64,000 nt of DNA from Rhabdophis nuchalis (lineage: Eukaryota > Chordata > Lepidosauria > Squamata > Natricidae). The position numbers were made by a program, and so were the translations under genes. The notes under the pieces are model-generated. The model did not search any database, was not told the origin of the DNA, and was given only the letters and a program-made list of their open reading frames with translations. This document shows positions 12,833-23,262 of this stretch, one piece after another. The DNA is taken from positions 198,869,962 through 198,933,961 of the forward strand of contig CM077644.1 in assembly GCA_039707465.1 (NCBI GenBank). The letters run 5' to 3'. Positions within the stretch are counted from its first letter, which is position 1. Each line of letters opens with the position of its first letter.

Positions 12833-12889
12833 GTTGGTTGGTTGGTTGGTTGGTTAGTTGGTAGACAGACAGACAGACAGACAGATAAT
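12833..12889. repeat. Compound (GGTT)n-(ACAG)n microsatellite
   Basis: Seven or so GGTT units are followed directly by about seven GACA units, a compound tetranucleotide array. Confidence 0.95.
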
Positions 12890-12934
12890 GGGCTATCACA
12901 TTACTGTCAATTCTTATCAATCCCATAAAAAGAT

Positions 12935-13500
12935 TTTCTGCAAGTCAGTCTTCCAATGGTGGACCCATCACTGTTGTTATTGAGTCCATCCACCTTGCTG
13001 GTGGTTATCTTCTCTTTTGGCTTTCCACGCATTATAGGTTTATATAAAAATGTGTAAAATGTGTTATAATTTGAGCCTGGTTCAAATTATTGAATGACAA
13101 CTCTTGGTTGATTAGTTTGATATCCATTTATTTTCTAGGCTATTCGTGGTATTCCAATCCCAAAGTTAAATAGATTTCATGGAGTGTCTAAGAGAGATAA
13201 CTGATCTGCACAAATCTGATCTTTGTGGATATAAGTCCATTTGAATATTCAAGGCCTTGATGGCTATTCTACTAGGAAAGACTATTGTGTTATATCTCTT
13301 CAATACAAGGTTCTTTACTGTTAATAGTTGATGCTAAAAAGTAGAAGCTTTCCACCACTTCAATATCTTTATTGTCAATTCTAAGGCTGATATAGCAGCT
13401 CTCATAATACATATCTACATTCAAAGAACTCTGCCTCCCCCCCACCCCCCATGAAACTACTGGCCAATCCAAAGCTGACTCTCCTTTCGTCAACCATCTC
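12935..13500 (-). mobile_element. Bov-B (RTE) LINE fragment, antisense, degenerate
   Basis: On the minus strand 13493-13290 translates to text containing DNKDIEVVESFYFLASTINS. This matches the RTE/Bov-B phrase usually reading EEIEVVKDFIFLGSKIT near the end of the RT domain. Upstream minus-strand text (13440-13380) is also compatible. The remainder down to 12935 is assigned by proximity and is less certain. Confidence 0.65.
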
Positions 13501-14921
13501 CTTGAAGACTCTTACATTTTTGCATTCTTTAAATGCCTCCCCACAGTTGAGACTAAGAACTGCCCATCTTGAGATTCCTCCCCCCCCAAAAAAATTCCGG
13601 AAATCAAGAATTCAGAGGGCAACTAACAATTTAGCTGAAAATCCTGGAAGTCTGCTATCACAAAACATCATCAATAATGAAGCACATACATAGATATATT
13701 GTATTTCAGATTTTATCTGTATTTCAGTAAATGATGTGTTTAAGATCCCAAGAAACCGTTGACTAGATAAAATCAGGGGTGCAACTGAAACCCTACTTTT
13801 TGGTTGCTCAGGTCATTTGCATTCTGGTTTATAATTTCTGGTGAGAATATGATGAGCAGCTGTGTTTGGGCAGTGATTTGTGCTTAATTAAAGGAGACTG
13901 TGACTTTGTTGTTAGTCCCCTCCTCACCAGAAGCTTTTCATGAACCCAGATAATTATTTTAATCATCAGCTTATCACAGATCTCAGCTTTGGAGAGATGA
14001 AGCCTGAGCAGACACTGCCCATAAAATATCAATCAACTTGGATAATGCTATTTATTATATCAGGGATGGGGAACACATAATCCATCAGAATTTATCAGGC
14101 TTCATATTCCATCCTCTCTCAACTGAGTATAATGTTTAGTACTGAACAAAGTTAAGGTTCAATAACTGTAGGGTAAATACATTGCCTTTTCCTCTGCTAA
14201 ATCTTTTTCAATCTGGTTTCCAGCCTATATTTTGCACAAAAACTGCTTTGATCACTCTTTCTGCTAACCTCTGTTGTCAAGAAAGAGAAGGTACAATCCA
14301 GCCAGACTCACTATCAATAATGTCTAATATTAAGGGATAATGGATAAAGCACTCCATTTGTTCCACTCGTATCTGGGCAGATGATTTCAAAGTGAAATTG
14401 CAGGCAGGCTATTTATCTGTCTAATATCAATTGTGGTGAGGTATTCCACAGGGCTCCTTTCTATTTTCAATGATGCTTAATATATATACCAAAACTGCTT
14501 TTTGCTAAAATCACTTGGAGTGTGGAAGTAAGATGCTATCAATAAGGTGATAACATCAGGATGCCTTTGGTATGTTGATAAAATTCAGTTCGAGCTCTCC
14601 TTTTTATCATAGTTAAGTGAGCCAGTAAATACTGTGCGCTGAAATGAGTTTGAAAACTTTTTTGGCAGCGTTTTTAAGCAATAACTTCCCCAATAATATG
14701 AACCCACTCACACAGATAAAGTAGAGATTTTTTTTGCCAGTATCATAGCCAGTATTAGGTTATTCGACTAGGACCTTGGGTAATAGTGTACATCAGTCAG
14801 CATATCTATACTACACCCTTTAGCTTCTCCCATCCTGTACACATGCCAATTTGTTTCTAACATGAGTGAAGAAAATACTCCCTGACTGAGATCCTTTGGC
14901 AATAGTTTGCAAAATATAGAG
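13501..14921. other. Noncoding stretch, no recognised element
   Basis: Contains a few poly(C) and poly(A) runs and short ORFs without domains. Nothing else was recognised. Confidence 0.5.
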
Positions 14922-15055
14922 CAGGTGTGTCAAACTCTTGGCCCATGGGCCAGATGCATCACACACTGCCCATGCCCACACAAGGTTTAGCGAAGAGGAA
15001 AAAAGTTGCAATACATTATGTAATGATGGCATGGCAATGTGAGTTTGACACCCCG
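14922..15055. mobile_element. Short non-autonomous hAT element (134 bp)
   Basis: Begins CAGGTGTGTCAAACTC and ends GAGTTTGACACCCCG, a clear inverted pair. It is flanked by perfect 8-bp duplications ATATAGAG (14914-14921 and 15056-15063). It is noncoding and belongs to the same family as 6202-6339. Confidence 0.95.
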
Positions 15056-15063
15056 ATATAGAG

Positions 15064-15505
15064 CTTTACAGCAGACTACTGCATCTTTCCATTGGTCAGT
15101 TTCCCTGTTACCCTGCTCTCCCACTTTTTCATTCAAAAGAAGAATTGGCTGTGGATGCCCCACTTGGCATTACTTTTTTTTGTGTGTGTATGTTATTACA
15201 TTGTACTATATTGTACATTACTGTACATATGCTGTTAAATGTAATACTCACATGAAATTAAACATCAAAATGCTTAAATATATGCAAGTTTGACATCCTA
15301 ATTATTTTTTTTAAAAACCCTTTACAGTCCTGTTCCTTTACAATGTCTTCCTGAGCTACTTTTACCAAGACAGTTAGCTACTATATTAGCTTTGTAAATG
15401 CAACATTGCTTGTTTGAAACCTAGTATTTTTTAAATCATTACTTTCCCCACAAGTTAGCTACATTTCCATAGACTTTACGTTCGTAGTTTTCTCATTTTT
15501 TACTT
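15064..15505. other. AT-rich noncoding stretch
   Basis: TG- and TA-rich patches around 15179-15235 occur but no defined element. Confidence 0.5.
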
Positions 15506-15949
15506 ACCATATTTTTCAGATTATAAAACACACCTTTTTCCCTCAAAAAAGAGGCTGAAAATCTGGGTGCATCTTATATACTGAATACTGCATTTCCTTG
15601 CCTCCCAAAACCCACCCACCCTTTACCAAAATGGCCATGCATAGCCTTTAGGAGGCTTTCAGAGTGCTCCTGAAATGAGTGAAAAATGGCCCATTTGGGT
15701 AGAAATGAGTGAAAAATGGCCCATTTTTTGCTCAATTTTACACACACACCCCAGCTCTCAGGAGCACTCTATAAACCTCCTAAAGGCTATTCATGCCCTT
15801 TTTTGACAAAAAACAGGCCCGTTTTTGCGAAAAATGGACCGTTTTTGGGAGGTCTGCAGAGGGCAAAATTTTTTCTTTTTTAAATTTGCCTGTTGAAAAT
15901 CTTGGTGCGTCTTATACACTGGTGCGTCTTATACTCTGAAAAATATGGT
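15506..15949. mobile_element. MITE-like DNA element (444 bp)
   Basis: The outer 15 bases ACCATATTTTTCAGA are perfectly inverted at the right end (TCTGAAAAATATGGT). Just inside, GTGCATCTTATA and GTGCGTCTTATA modules recur in both halves. There are two adjacent copies of a GAAATGAGTGAAAAATGGCC block near 15675-15724. It is noncoding. No clean duplication flanks it, so I cannot assign a superfamily. Confidence 0.75.
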
Positions 15950-16058
15950 TCTTGAGGTAGACAGGTTTACCCTCTGACTTTGAATAGGTCTATTCTTTTT
16001 CAAATGACTTAAAAAGCAAGAAAATGCTGTACCAATTGATTCACATTAAAAAAAAAAT

Positions 16059-16093
16059 CCTTCCTTCCCTCTTTCCTTCCCTCCCTCCCTTCC
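16059..16093. repeat. CCTT-rich pyrimidine microsatellite
   Basis: Short run of CCTT and CCCT units. Confidence 0.85.
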
Positions 16094-16139
16094 ATAAAGC
16101 ATTAAAGCATAATCATTGCACTACTGTAGCATCTAATGA

Positions 16140-16393
16140 AGAAATCATAATAGAATAACAGAGTTGGAAAGGACCTTGAAGGTCTTCTAATCAAAACCCC
16201 TGCTCAGGAAGAAAACCCTATACTAAGTTAGATAACTGTTGTTCCATCTCTTCTTAAAGACCTCCAGTGCTGGAGCACACACAACCTCTGGAGCCAAGTT
16301 GTTCCACTGATTAGTTGTTCTGTCAGGAAATGTCTCCTTAGTTCTAGCTTGAGTCTCTCCTTGATTAGTTTCCATTCATTGGGTTCCTACTTA
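16140..16393 (-). mobile_element. CR1 LINE 3' fragment, antisense
   Basis: The plus strand begins with the complement of the CR1 tail (AACAGAGTTGGAAAGGACCTT) and runs back through GGAACAACTTGGCTCC and the conserved downstream coding region. It is truncated at its 5' end. Confidence 0.88.
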
Positions 16394-16545
16394 TTTGGCC
16401 TGGTTCAGCCAAACCGGTAGTGGTATGGTGGCCTGGGTCACTGGAACCAGCAGTGACCCAGGCCTGCCACACCCCCAAACCGGTTTCCCAGTTGCCACCA
16501 TTGCCATCTTTTTTTTAGTTCTGCGCATGTGCAGAACAATTTTAT
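16394..16545. mobile_element. Fragment of a hAT element (CCGGTAGTGG family)
   Basis: Text AAACCGGTAGTGGTATGG, ACACCCCCAAACCGG and GTTCTGCGCATGTGCAGAAC matches the interior of the intact element at 41181-41399. The outer termini are missing or diverged. Confidence 0.6.
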
Positions 16546-17984
16546 GGAATACATTACAAATGCCCAGGTTTCCATGTACTTTCTTTCAACATCTCATCCT
16601 TCTTCTGGATTTTTGATAAGGATATTAGTATCAGAACTGATCTGTTGCCATCAGATAGAATAGTCTCATCTAATTATAGAAGATTGGCCTGCAAACTGAA
16701 TGGCTACTTTTCTGCCTCTACTCTATTGTTAAGCTAAACTCAGCTTGCACTTAAAACCAATTATTGCCCTTAGACAGCTGCTTGAAACATCGAGCTTATT
16801 GAGAATACACACCTTTTCCTTGTTGCTGCTGCAATCTTGGTGCAGCCTCATTAATAAATGTTTGTCTCTTACTTCCAATTTTTAGTTTGTGTTGATCTCT
16901 CAAAGGTCTATCATGGCCAGTTCTCTGTCGCTTGCTGTGGCAATTTCTTTTGCAGGAAGGAAAAAAAAAAGTCAATACTAAACAAACAGTGGAGTAGCAC
17001 TTAAAGCCACCACCTGCTGTCGGCTGACAAATACCCTGAAGCAAAGGAACACAAGTGACAATGTAAATGATAAAATAAAAGATGGTCTCCCGGTAGCAAC
17101 ACTTGCTGCATGCATTTCTGTAGCAGTAACATCCACAGGAACAAGACTGCAGGACAGTATTGATAAATGAACATTCACTGCATCTGTGTGTACTTTTTGG
17201 TTTTAAACTATTGTCTTTCCATTGTGCTCATAATCTCTTTCTTTTGTGTTATGAGGGGCAGGGGAAACAAAAGGGACAAAATTGTGCCTTATGGTCGAGG
17301 CTTAATAGTGGATCTTATTCATGTGCCTTTTGTGCAAGCTTTTAATCTAAACAAATTGATTGGCTTTTTGTTTTAATCATTTGAGAAGCCATAGCTTGAC
17401 AATACCTGAAGGATATAATTTCTGCACCAAGGGACTAAAATTTCACTTTGATTAATCAATTATTTAGCCCTGTAATGCTGTTGTCTTTCTAACCATGACG
17501 GCTTGAAGCTCGGTGGGTAATAGCAAATGTTATTCAAACAGCACAGCCCAAATACTGTACAACATCCACTTTAGTGCTCGTTCTTGAATAACAAACATTT
17601 CCTGGACTTTAATGACATGAGATGCCCATTTATTTTCTCCCACATAAAAACTACATGTGGAGGTTTAAAGTACAGCCTGCCACTGAGGTGAATTATGGTT
17701 TTGGAATGTGAGCAATGTTGGATTGCAAATACAATACAGCCAGCTAGATTTAGTTCACTTGCAACCTTTATACCCACCTAAATCTATTCTAACATCCCAG
17801 ACATTAATACTTTTGTTTGAGAATCTGAAGTTCCTCTAGGTCGATTTGCCACCCGTAATTTCAGAATGTGACTGCATTTTCAAAAATAACAAGGATGTAA
17901 ATATACATATATAGTACAATAGTACAATACACACACACACACATTCATACCTATGCCATAAAGAACAGGGAGTTAACTTACTCT
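16546..17984. other. Noncoding stretch, possibly containing conserved noncoding DNA
   Basis: No repeats were recognised between about 16560 and 17900. The block 16760-17780 has moderate base composition, few simple repeats and no decayed transposon text. Such intervals sometimes hold conserved enhancers, but this is only a hint. A short CA repeat lies at 17930-17942. Confidence 0.35.
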
Positions 17985-18102
17985 GCAAAGCACCTGAAGG
18001 CAGGACAAGAAGTAATGGATGGAGACTAATCAGAAGAGAAGCAACCTAGAACTAAGAAGAAATTTCCTGACAGCAAGAACAATTAATCAGTGGAACAAGA
18101 AA
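17985..18102 (+). mobile_element. CR1 LINE fragment
   Basis: Contains text equivalent to GGATGGAGACTAATCAGAAG and AGAAATTTCCTGACAGCAAG, matching the CR1 copy at 48170-48250. It ends abruptly in an A-rich stretch. Confidence 0.8.
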
Positions 18103-19429
18103 AAGAAAAATAAGAACATAGTTAAGAAAAAATATATAAAAATGATTTCCCTTTCATCACAATTATAGACAATTTTAATAACATATCACATTCTCTTAAA
18201 ATAAAATAAAGATGCCTCCCTGTTTCTTCTCAATAAAGTCCTTAAGGTCTTGTCATTTCAGTCCTGATAAGAAAAAAAAATGGTTTTATAAAGTGGTTAG
18301 TATGATTCTATTTTTGCTGCCACCAGATGTGGTGGGTGGCTGAGATGATATAGTTTATATTTAGGATTCTTTTCATGTTGTGGGCCATCTGGAGCCACTT
18401 TTTGTAAGTTGGATAACCACATAATTTTGTTTAATAAATAAAGTTCATTAAGGGATACAAGAAATAACAAGATGTCATGTTAACTTTGATCAAATATGCC
18501 AACTTTATATTTCTTCTTAATCTTTAGTCCCTTCAAATAATAGCCTATCATATCATTGCCTTTTTTTTCTTTGACTTTTTTCACATAACCATTCAAAGTT
18601 TTAACTTTGAAGCCTCATTTGTAAATCCAATATTTGACAATTATCCAGGTTTATTATTCCTATATCTCTTTTGATTATTAATACATCATCCTTTTTTTAA
18701 CATTTGTCCAATGTGGTACATTTGTCCATACTATTTTTGCAGCTTGTCACTTTTAAATCCACTTTCAGCTCAGTCTCAATCTTGTCAGGTAAAACTTCCA
18801 TAACATTTTTTGAATACAGTCTATTCGCAGAAGCAGGTGTCCTTAAAATTAACTTCTGGATCCATTGTTCGAAAATATCATTCAATATTTTGATTATTAA
18901 AATGTTAAATATTTTGTTTTGAATTAGTAAGCCAATCTACTTGTTTTCCTTTAATTGTGATCTATAATTCCTAGTGGTCCTTTCTGGTGTCCAATCTTCA
19001 AGGTCTCAGCCTATCATTTTCTTTTCAGAAAAAATTCAAAACGTAAACATTTTCACATGGGCTGAATTCTTAAAATCAATTCCAAAATAGTCTTTCAAAT
19101 CTATCTGGACCCTTAGTCCATTTCTATTTTTTCAAAATCAAATTTCTAATTATCCTTTTCTTCTTTATTCCAAAAACACCTTTAAATTTTTAAATTTGTA
19201 TTTAGAAGGTTTTCACTAAGGATGGCAATAAATTCACCTGATGCTGCAAAACTGTCGATCAAAAAGTTCCGATTAGTTGAAAGTAATTTTCCAAATTATG
19301 AGAAAAAAGAAGTAGGTGAACCTAATGAAACCTAATGCAAATCATGGTTTGAGCCACTTGGGCATTCTCCCAGAGCTCTTAACACACCCAGAGACTGTTT
19401 TCTAATAGTCTCCTTATAAGGAACAACTG
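18103..19429. other. AT-rich stretch, possible decayed LINE
   Basis: This segment is strongly T-rich on the plus strand. On the minus strand there is a 62-residue ORF (18885-18697) of unknown identity. It could be an old antisense L1-type element, but no motif supports that firmly. Confidence 0.3.
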
Positions 19430-20860
19430 TCTGGAGTACTTAAGGGTGGTCTCAATTGTAGTCATAAGTCAAGGACAATCTCTGCCTTCCTCTACATGGT
19501 AGCCTTGTTCTAGTAAACTCCTTCTCCTTTCTGGAAATTTTCCTCTCCATAATAATCCAGACAATGTAAGGTTTCCTGCTACAGCAGAGGATTGGACTAG
19601 ATGACCTCCGAGTAGCCTTCTAGCCCTAAATTGCTGGCAGTTTTTCTTTCTTTCTGCTAACAAAGAAACCTGCTTGAGGCTCATTCCATATTCCTGCCAG
19701 ATAGAGATAATGAGGTATGATACAATACAAAAGCAGAGTTGGAAGGGACCTTGGAGGTCTTCTAGTCCAACCCCCTACTTAGGCAGGAGCCCTATGCCAT
19801 ATCAGACGAATGGCTATCCAACATCTTCTTAAAGGCTTCCAGTGTTGGGGCATTCACAACTTCTAGAGGCAAGCTGTTACACGGATTAATTGTTCTAACT
19901 GCCAGGAAATTTCTCCCCAGTTCTAAGTTGCTTCTCTCCTTGATTAGTTTCCACCCATTGCTTCTTGTTCTACCCTCAGGTGCTTTGGAGAATAGTTTGA
20001 CTCCCTCTTCTTTGTGGCAACCCCTGAGATATTAGAACACTGTTATCATGTCTCCCCTGGTCCTTCTTTTCATTAAACTAGACATACCCAGTTCCTGTAA
20101 CCGTTCTTCATATGTTTTAGTCTCCAGTCCCCTAATCATCTTGGTTGCTCTTCTTTGCATTCTTTCCAGAGTCTCCACATCTTTTCTACATCTTGGCAAC
20201 CAAAACTGAGTGCAGTATTCCAAGTGTGGCCTTACCAAGGCATTATAAAGTGGTATTAACACTTCTCGTGATCTTGATTCTATAGAAATACAGAAAGTTT
20301 GGCTCCATTCACAAGCAGGGAATCACCCAAACCCTTTTAGAAACACAAAGACCATATTGCACAAACCCCAAAACTTCAAAAACATAAAACTATATAATAT
20401 ATAACCATGTAACCAAGTTGCTGTTCACTGCACCTTTCAATTTCAATTTCAATTTCATTAGGACTTGTGGACTTCAACTCCCAGAATTCCACAGCCAGAC
20501 ATGCTCAGTTCCAATTTAAAGCAACAGCACTTGTTTTTCTACTTTGCAAAAGAAGTTTCCTTCTTTCTTTTTCTTTTCCCTTCCCCTCATTCCTCCCTCT
20601 CTCCCTCCCTCCCCCCAAACATCTCTGCCATTGCAAATGCAGCATGCTGTCTGGGTGGGAAATGCCTGGAACACAATAAAGCCCACCTACTCACCTCTTG
20701 CTGTCAGGCTGGGGTGAGAGGAGAGGCAAAGAAGCCGGAAGGGAGCCAATCAGAGCTTTTCAAAATAATGGGGCTCTCCCTCTCCAGTCTAGTTTAATTG
20801 CAGATGGAGCCACATTGCCTTTTCAAGTCAGTCAGTGAAGTTGAGCTGGATTTTTGCATA
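19430..20860 (+). repeat. Dispersed repeat, copy A (interrupted by CR1)
   Basis: Two segments, 19430-19715 and 20286-20860, align in order and orientation with 43600-44520. Shared blocks include TGCATGGTAGCCTTGT-like text, AATCCAGACAATGTAAGGTTTC, GAGTAGCCTTCTAGCCCTAA, the CATTCCTGCCAGATAGA block and AGAAACACAAAGACC. The CR1 fragment at 19715-20285 sits in this copy and is absent from copy B. It therefore inserted after the repeat. Its left end carries an anti-diagonal fragment also found near 43600 (CTCAATTGTAGTCATAAGTC). Confidence 0.8.
19715..20285 (-). mobile_element. CR1 LINE 3' fragment inserted in dispersed repeat A
   Basis: On the minus strand 20262-20032 translates as [53 protein letters not shown]1 RT C-terminus. 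The 3' tail begins near 19720 as the complement of GGTTGGACTAGAAGACCTCC. The copy is fairly well preserved, with one visible frame break near 20032. Confidence 0.92.
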
Positions 20861-20917
20861 TGTTTATCCAGCTGTCAGGGGAGGGGAAATGACTTCCTCC
20901 CCAGGCCCCCATCCATT

Positions 20918-20921
<4 letters not shown>

Positions 20922-20969
<48 letters not shown>
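20922..20969. repeat. (CA)n microsatellite
   Basis: About 24 uninterrupted CA dinucleotides. Confidence 0.97.
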
Positions 20970-20971
<2 letters not shown>

Positions 20972-21149
20972 TAAAAATCCAGCCCAGCTCCACTGATTAC
21001 AGGTTTGAAAAGGTAACGTGACTCCACCTGCAATCAAACTATACTTGGGGAGGGAGAGCATGAGTGAGCACTGAGGAAACACAAGAGGAGGCAGGAAGGA
21101 ATGGGTACATAAAAGCATGGCAAATTGCAGGCCATGCTTGTATGCCCAT

Positions 21150-21262
21150 AGTGGTGCGTACTGGCCAGAACCCACCTCTGAAGGATAGAAGGCGAGTCAA
21201 CCTTGAGTCACTCCAGGATCAAATTCCAATTGTGGGCAGAGTTTTGCCTGCAATAACCCCTG
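21150..21262. mobile_element. Fragments of a hAT end and a tRNA-type SINE
   Basis: CCAGAACCCACCTCTG at 21166-21181 is a right terminus of the hAT family intact at 41181-41399. Directly after it, GAAGGCGAGTCAACCTTGAG and GGGCAGAGTTTTGCCTGCAAT match the SINE at 35640-36045. Confidence 0.55.
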
Positions 21263-22415
21263 CACACCACCCTGGCTCCTTATACACAAAATACCTCTAG
21301 GAAAAGGCATTTGAAACCCCCGTGGTTTTTGGTATATTTGGTATAAAAAAATCTAAAAGCAAGATTTGTGATAGCTGTAACTTGATCATAAAGCATGCCT
21401 TTTTAATAAAATGCACACTTTCAAATGCATTTCATTCATTTTGAAAGTACCCTGAACAATTTATATTACATAAATGTAAAAAAAACACCCTATTATGCCC
21501 TGAAGATTTATTCTGAAACTGTAGATCTTGTAAATTAAGAATGAAATCCACTAAAAATGGTATTCTGATCCATAACTGGAAATAATTGGTCCTTCCCATT
21601 TCACACCCAATAAAGAGAATGTGAGATCATATTAAAGTGCCAAACTATCTCATCTGAAATTAAAATGACCTTTTCTCATTCTACTTGGGTCCTCACACAT
21701 ACTGCCGAATCAGAGTAGTATATTGTCTTTGCTTTTTCTTTTCATCCCAGAGCACTCATCTAGCAAGTTTACTGGCAATGCCAATTTTATTTGGCATAAT
21801 AAGTAATAAAACAAGAGGGTTTCCATTGTACCTGCCTGAGATGAACTGACATTTGGCAGTAAGCAACCTTTCTAAAGTTCAGGAACTGCATTAAAAAGAG
21901 GATTATAAAGGGCATCATTACAATTTAGCAAGAGGAAACTGTTATTCCACTTTTCAATCACTGAGCTCCTTGGCATGGCAATGAGAAATAATAGACACAA
22001 ATTAGTATTATTGAAGGATCCTAAATATCCATTTAGCATCCTAAAAATTGATCTGGATGCTTAATTTTAAAACAATGCAAAAAAAACCAAAAACCTGCCA
22101 TCTATTTGTTTGACAATCAATTTTTTCTCAACATTTAAGAAAGGCTTTATCAGTATGGAATTATAGTCTTACAACAACCTCCTTATTAGCGTGTTTGCAT
22201 CTCTATTAACATTTACTCCACTTTTTCCAGTGCAGTAGGCACATACAATTTATTTAAACTAACTTACAAATCATGGCCAAACAAAATAAATAAGACTTCT
22301 GCTTTCACATAATTTTAATTAGTCTGCAGAGACTACTACAGTACCTTGGCATGTATAATGCCAATGCCATACTTCAAAATGCATAATGCTATCTCTATTG
22401 TCATAAATCACACTA
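21263..22415. other. Noncoding stretch, possible conserved noncoding block
   Basis: No repeats were recognised. The interval is free of simple repeats apart from short A runs. It carries short symmetrical patches such as GGCAATGCCAATTTTATTTGGC (split: GGCAATGCC near 21773 and TTTGGC near 21790). Conservation cannot be judged from one sequence. Confidence 0.3.
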
Positions 22416-22652
22416 CCTTATTTCCCTGAAAATAAGACAGGGTCTTATTTTCTTTTGACGCCCCAAAATAAATGCTTGGCTTTATTTTTGGGGATGTCTT
22501 ATTATTTTTGAGGTGCAGGAGGTGGTAAGCATGGTCACCTCATGGCTGCTGCTCTATGGGATTATTTTTGGGAGACGCTTATTTAGTGCATGCATTCAAA
22601 AGCCCTGATTGGGCTTATTATTTGGGGAGATTTTATTTTCAGGGAAACAGAG
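22416..22652. mobile_element. MITE with TA target duplication (237 bp), copy 1
   Basis: Termini CCTTATTTCCCTGAAAATAAGAC and the complement TTTTATTTTCAGGGAAACAGAG form inverted repeats (each over 20 bp, mismatched at a few sites). TA dinucleotides flank both ends, as in Tc1/mariner-type elements. Internal GTCTTATTTT modules repeat. It is about the same length and orientation as the copy at 49962-50206. Confidence 0.85.
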
Positions 22653-22671
22653 TAGATAGAAGATGGTGCGT

Positions 22672-22755
22672 GAGTGGGTGGGTGGGTGGGTGGGTGGGTG
22701 GGTGGGTGGGTGGGTGGATGGATGGATGGATGGATGGATGGATGGATGGATGGAT
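22672..22755. repeat. Compound (GGGT)n-(GGAT)n microsatellite
   Basis: About ten GGGT units followed by about ten GGAT units, starting 20 bp beyond the MITE terminus. Confidence 0.97.
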
Positions 22756-22914
22756 AGAGTGAGCATGTGGTTTTCATAACTAGTTAAGAAAATCTTATAA
22801 GTTATGGAAATAGTGGTTATCTAAACTATACTTTATATGTTTTTAAATTAAAAATGTTTCACACGTGCGTTTATTTACTATGCTTTATACCAAAGCTAAA
22901 AGTGCTTTTGAACT

Positions 22915-23262
22915 GTGGTGCTAGAGAAGATTTGTGAGAGTCCTTTGAACTGTAAGAAGATGAAATCAGTCAATCCTAAAGGGAATCAACCCTGATTTTT
23001 CTTTGGAAGGACAGATACTGAAGCTGAAGCTCAAATACTTTGGTAAACAAATGAGAAGAGAGGACTGTGATGTTTGGAAAGATGTAAGGCAAAAGGAGAA
23101 GGGAAGGGCAAGGCTATGATGGTTAGATAGTATCATTGAAGCAGTGAATATGAAATTGGGTAAACTCTGGGAGGCAGTGAAGGATAAGGGAGCCTGGCAA
23201 ACTGTGGTCAATAAGGTTGCTAAAGAGTTGGACCTGACTTAGAGACTAAACAACAAACAAAC
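22915..23262 (+). mobile_element. Bov-B (RTE) LINE 3' end
   Basis: The phrases GAGAAGATTTGTGAGAGTCC, CTGAAGCTGAAGCTC...ATACTTTGG and AAACTCTGGGAGGCAGTGAA, and the end AAAGAGTTGGACCTGACT, are hallmark Bov-B 3' end text. The sequence corresponds to the last part of the RT ORF plus the 3' end and carries several small indels. Bov-B is characteristic of squamates and is known to have moved horizontally among vertebrates. Confidence 0.9.
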
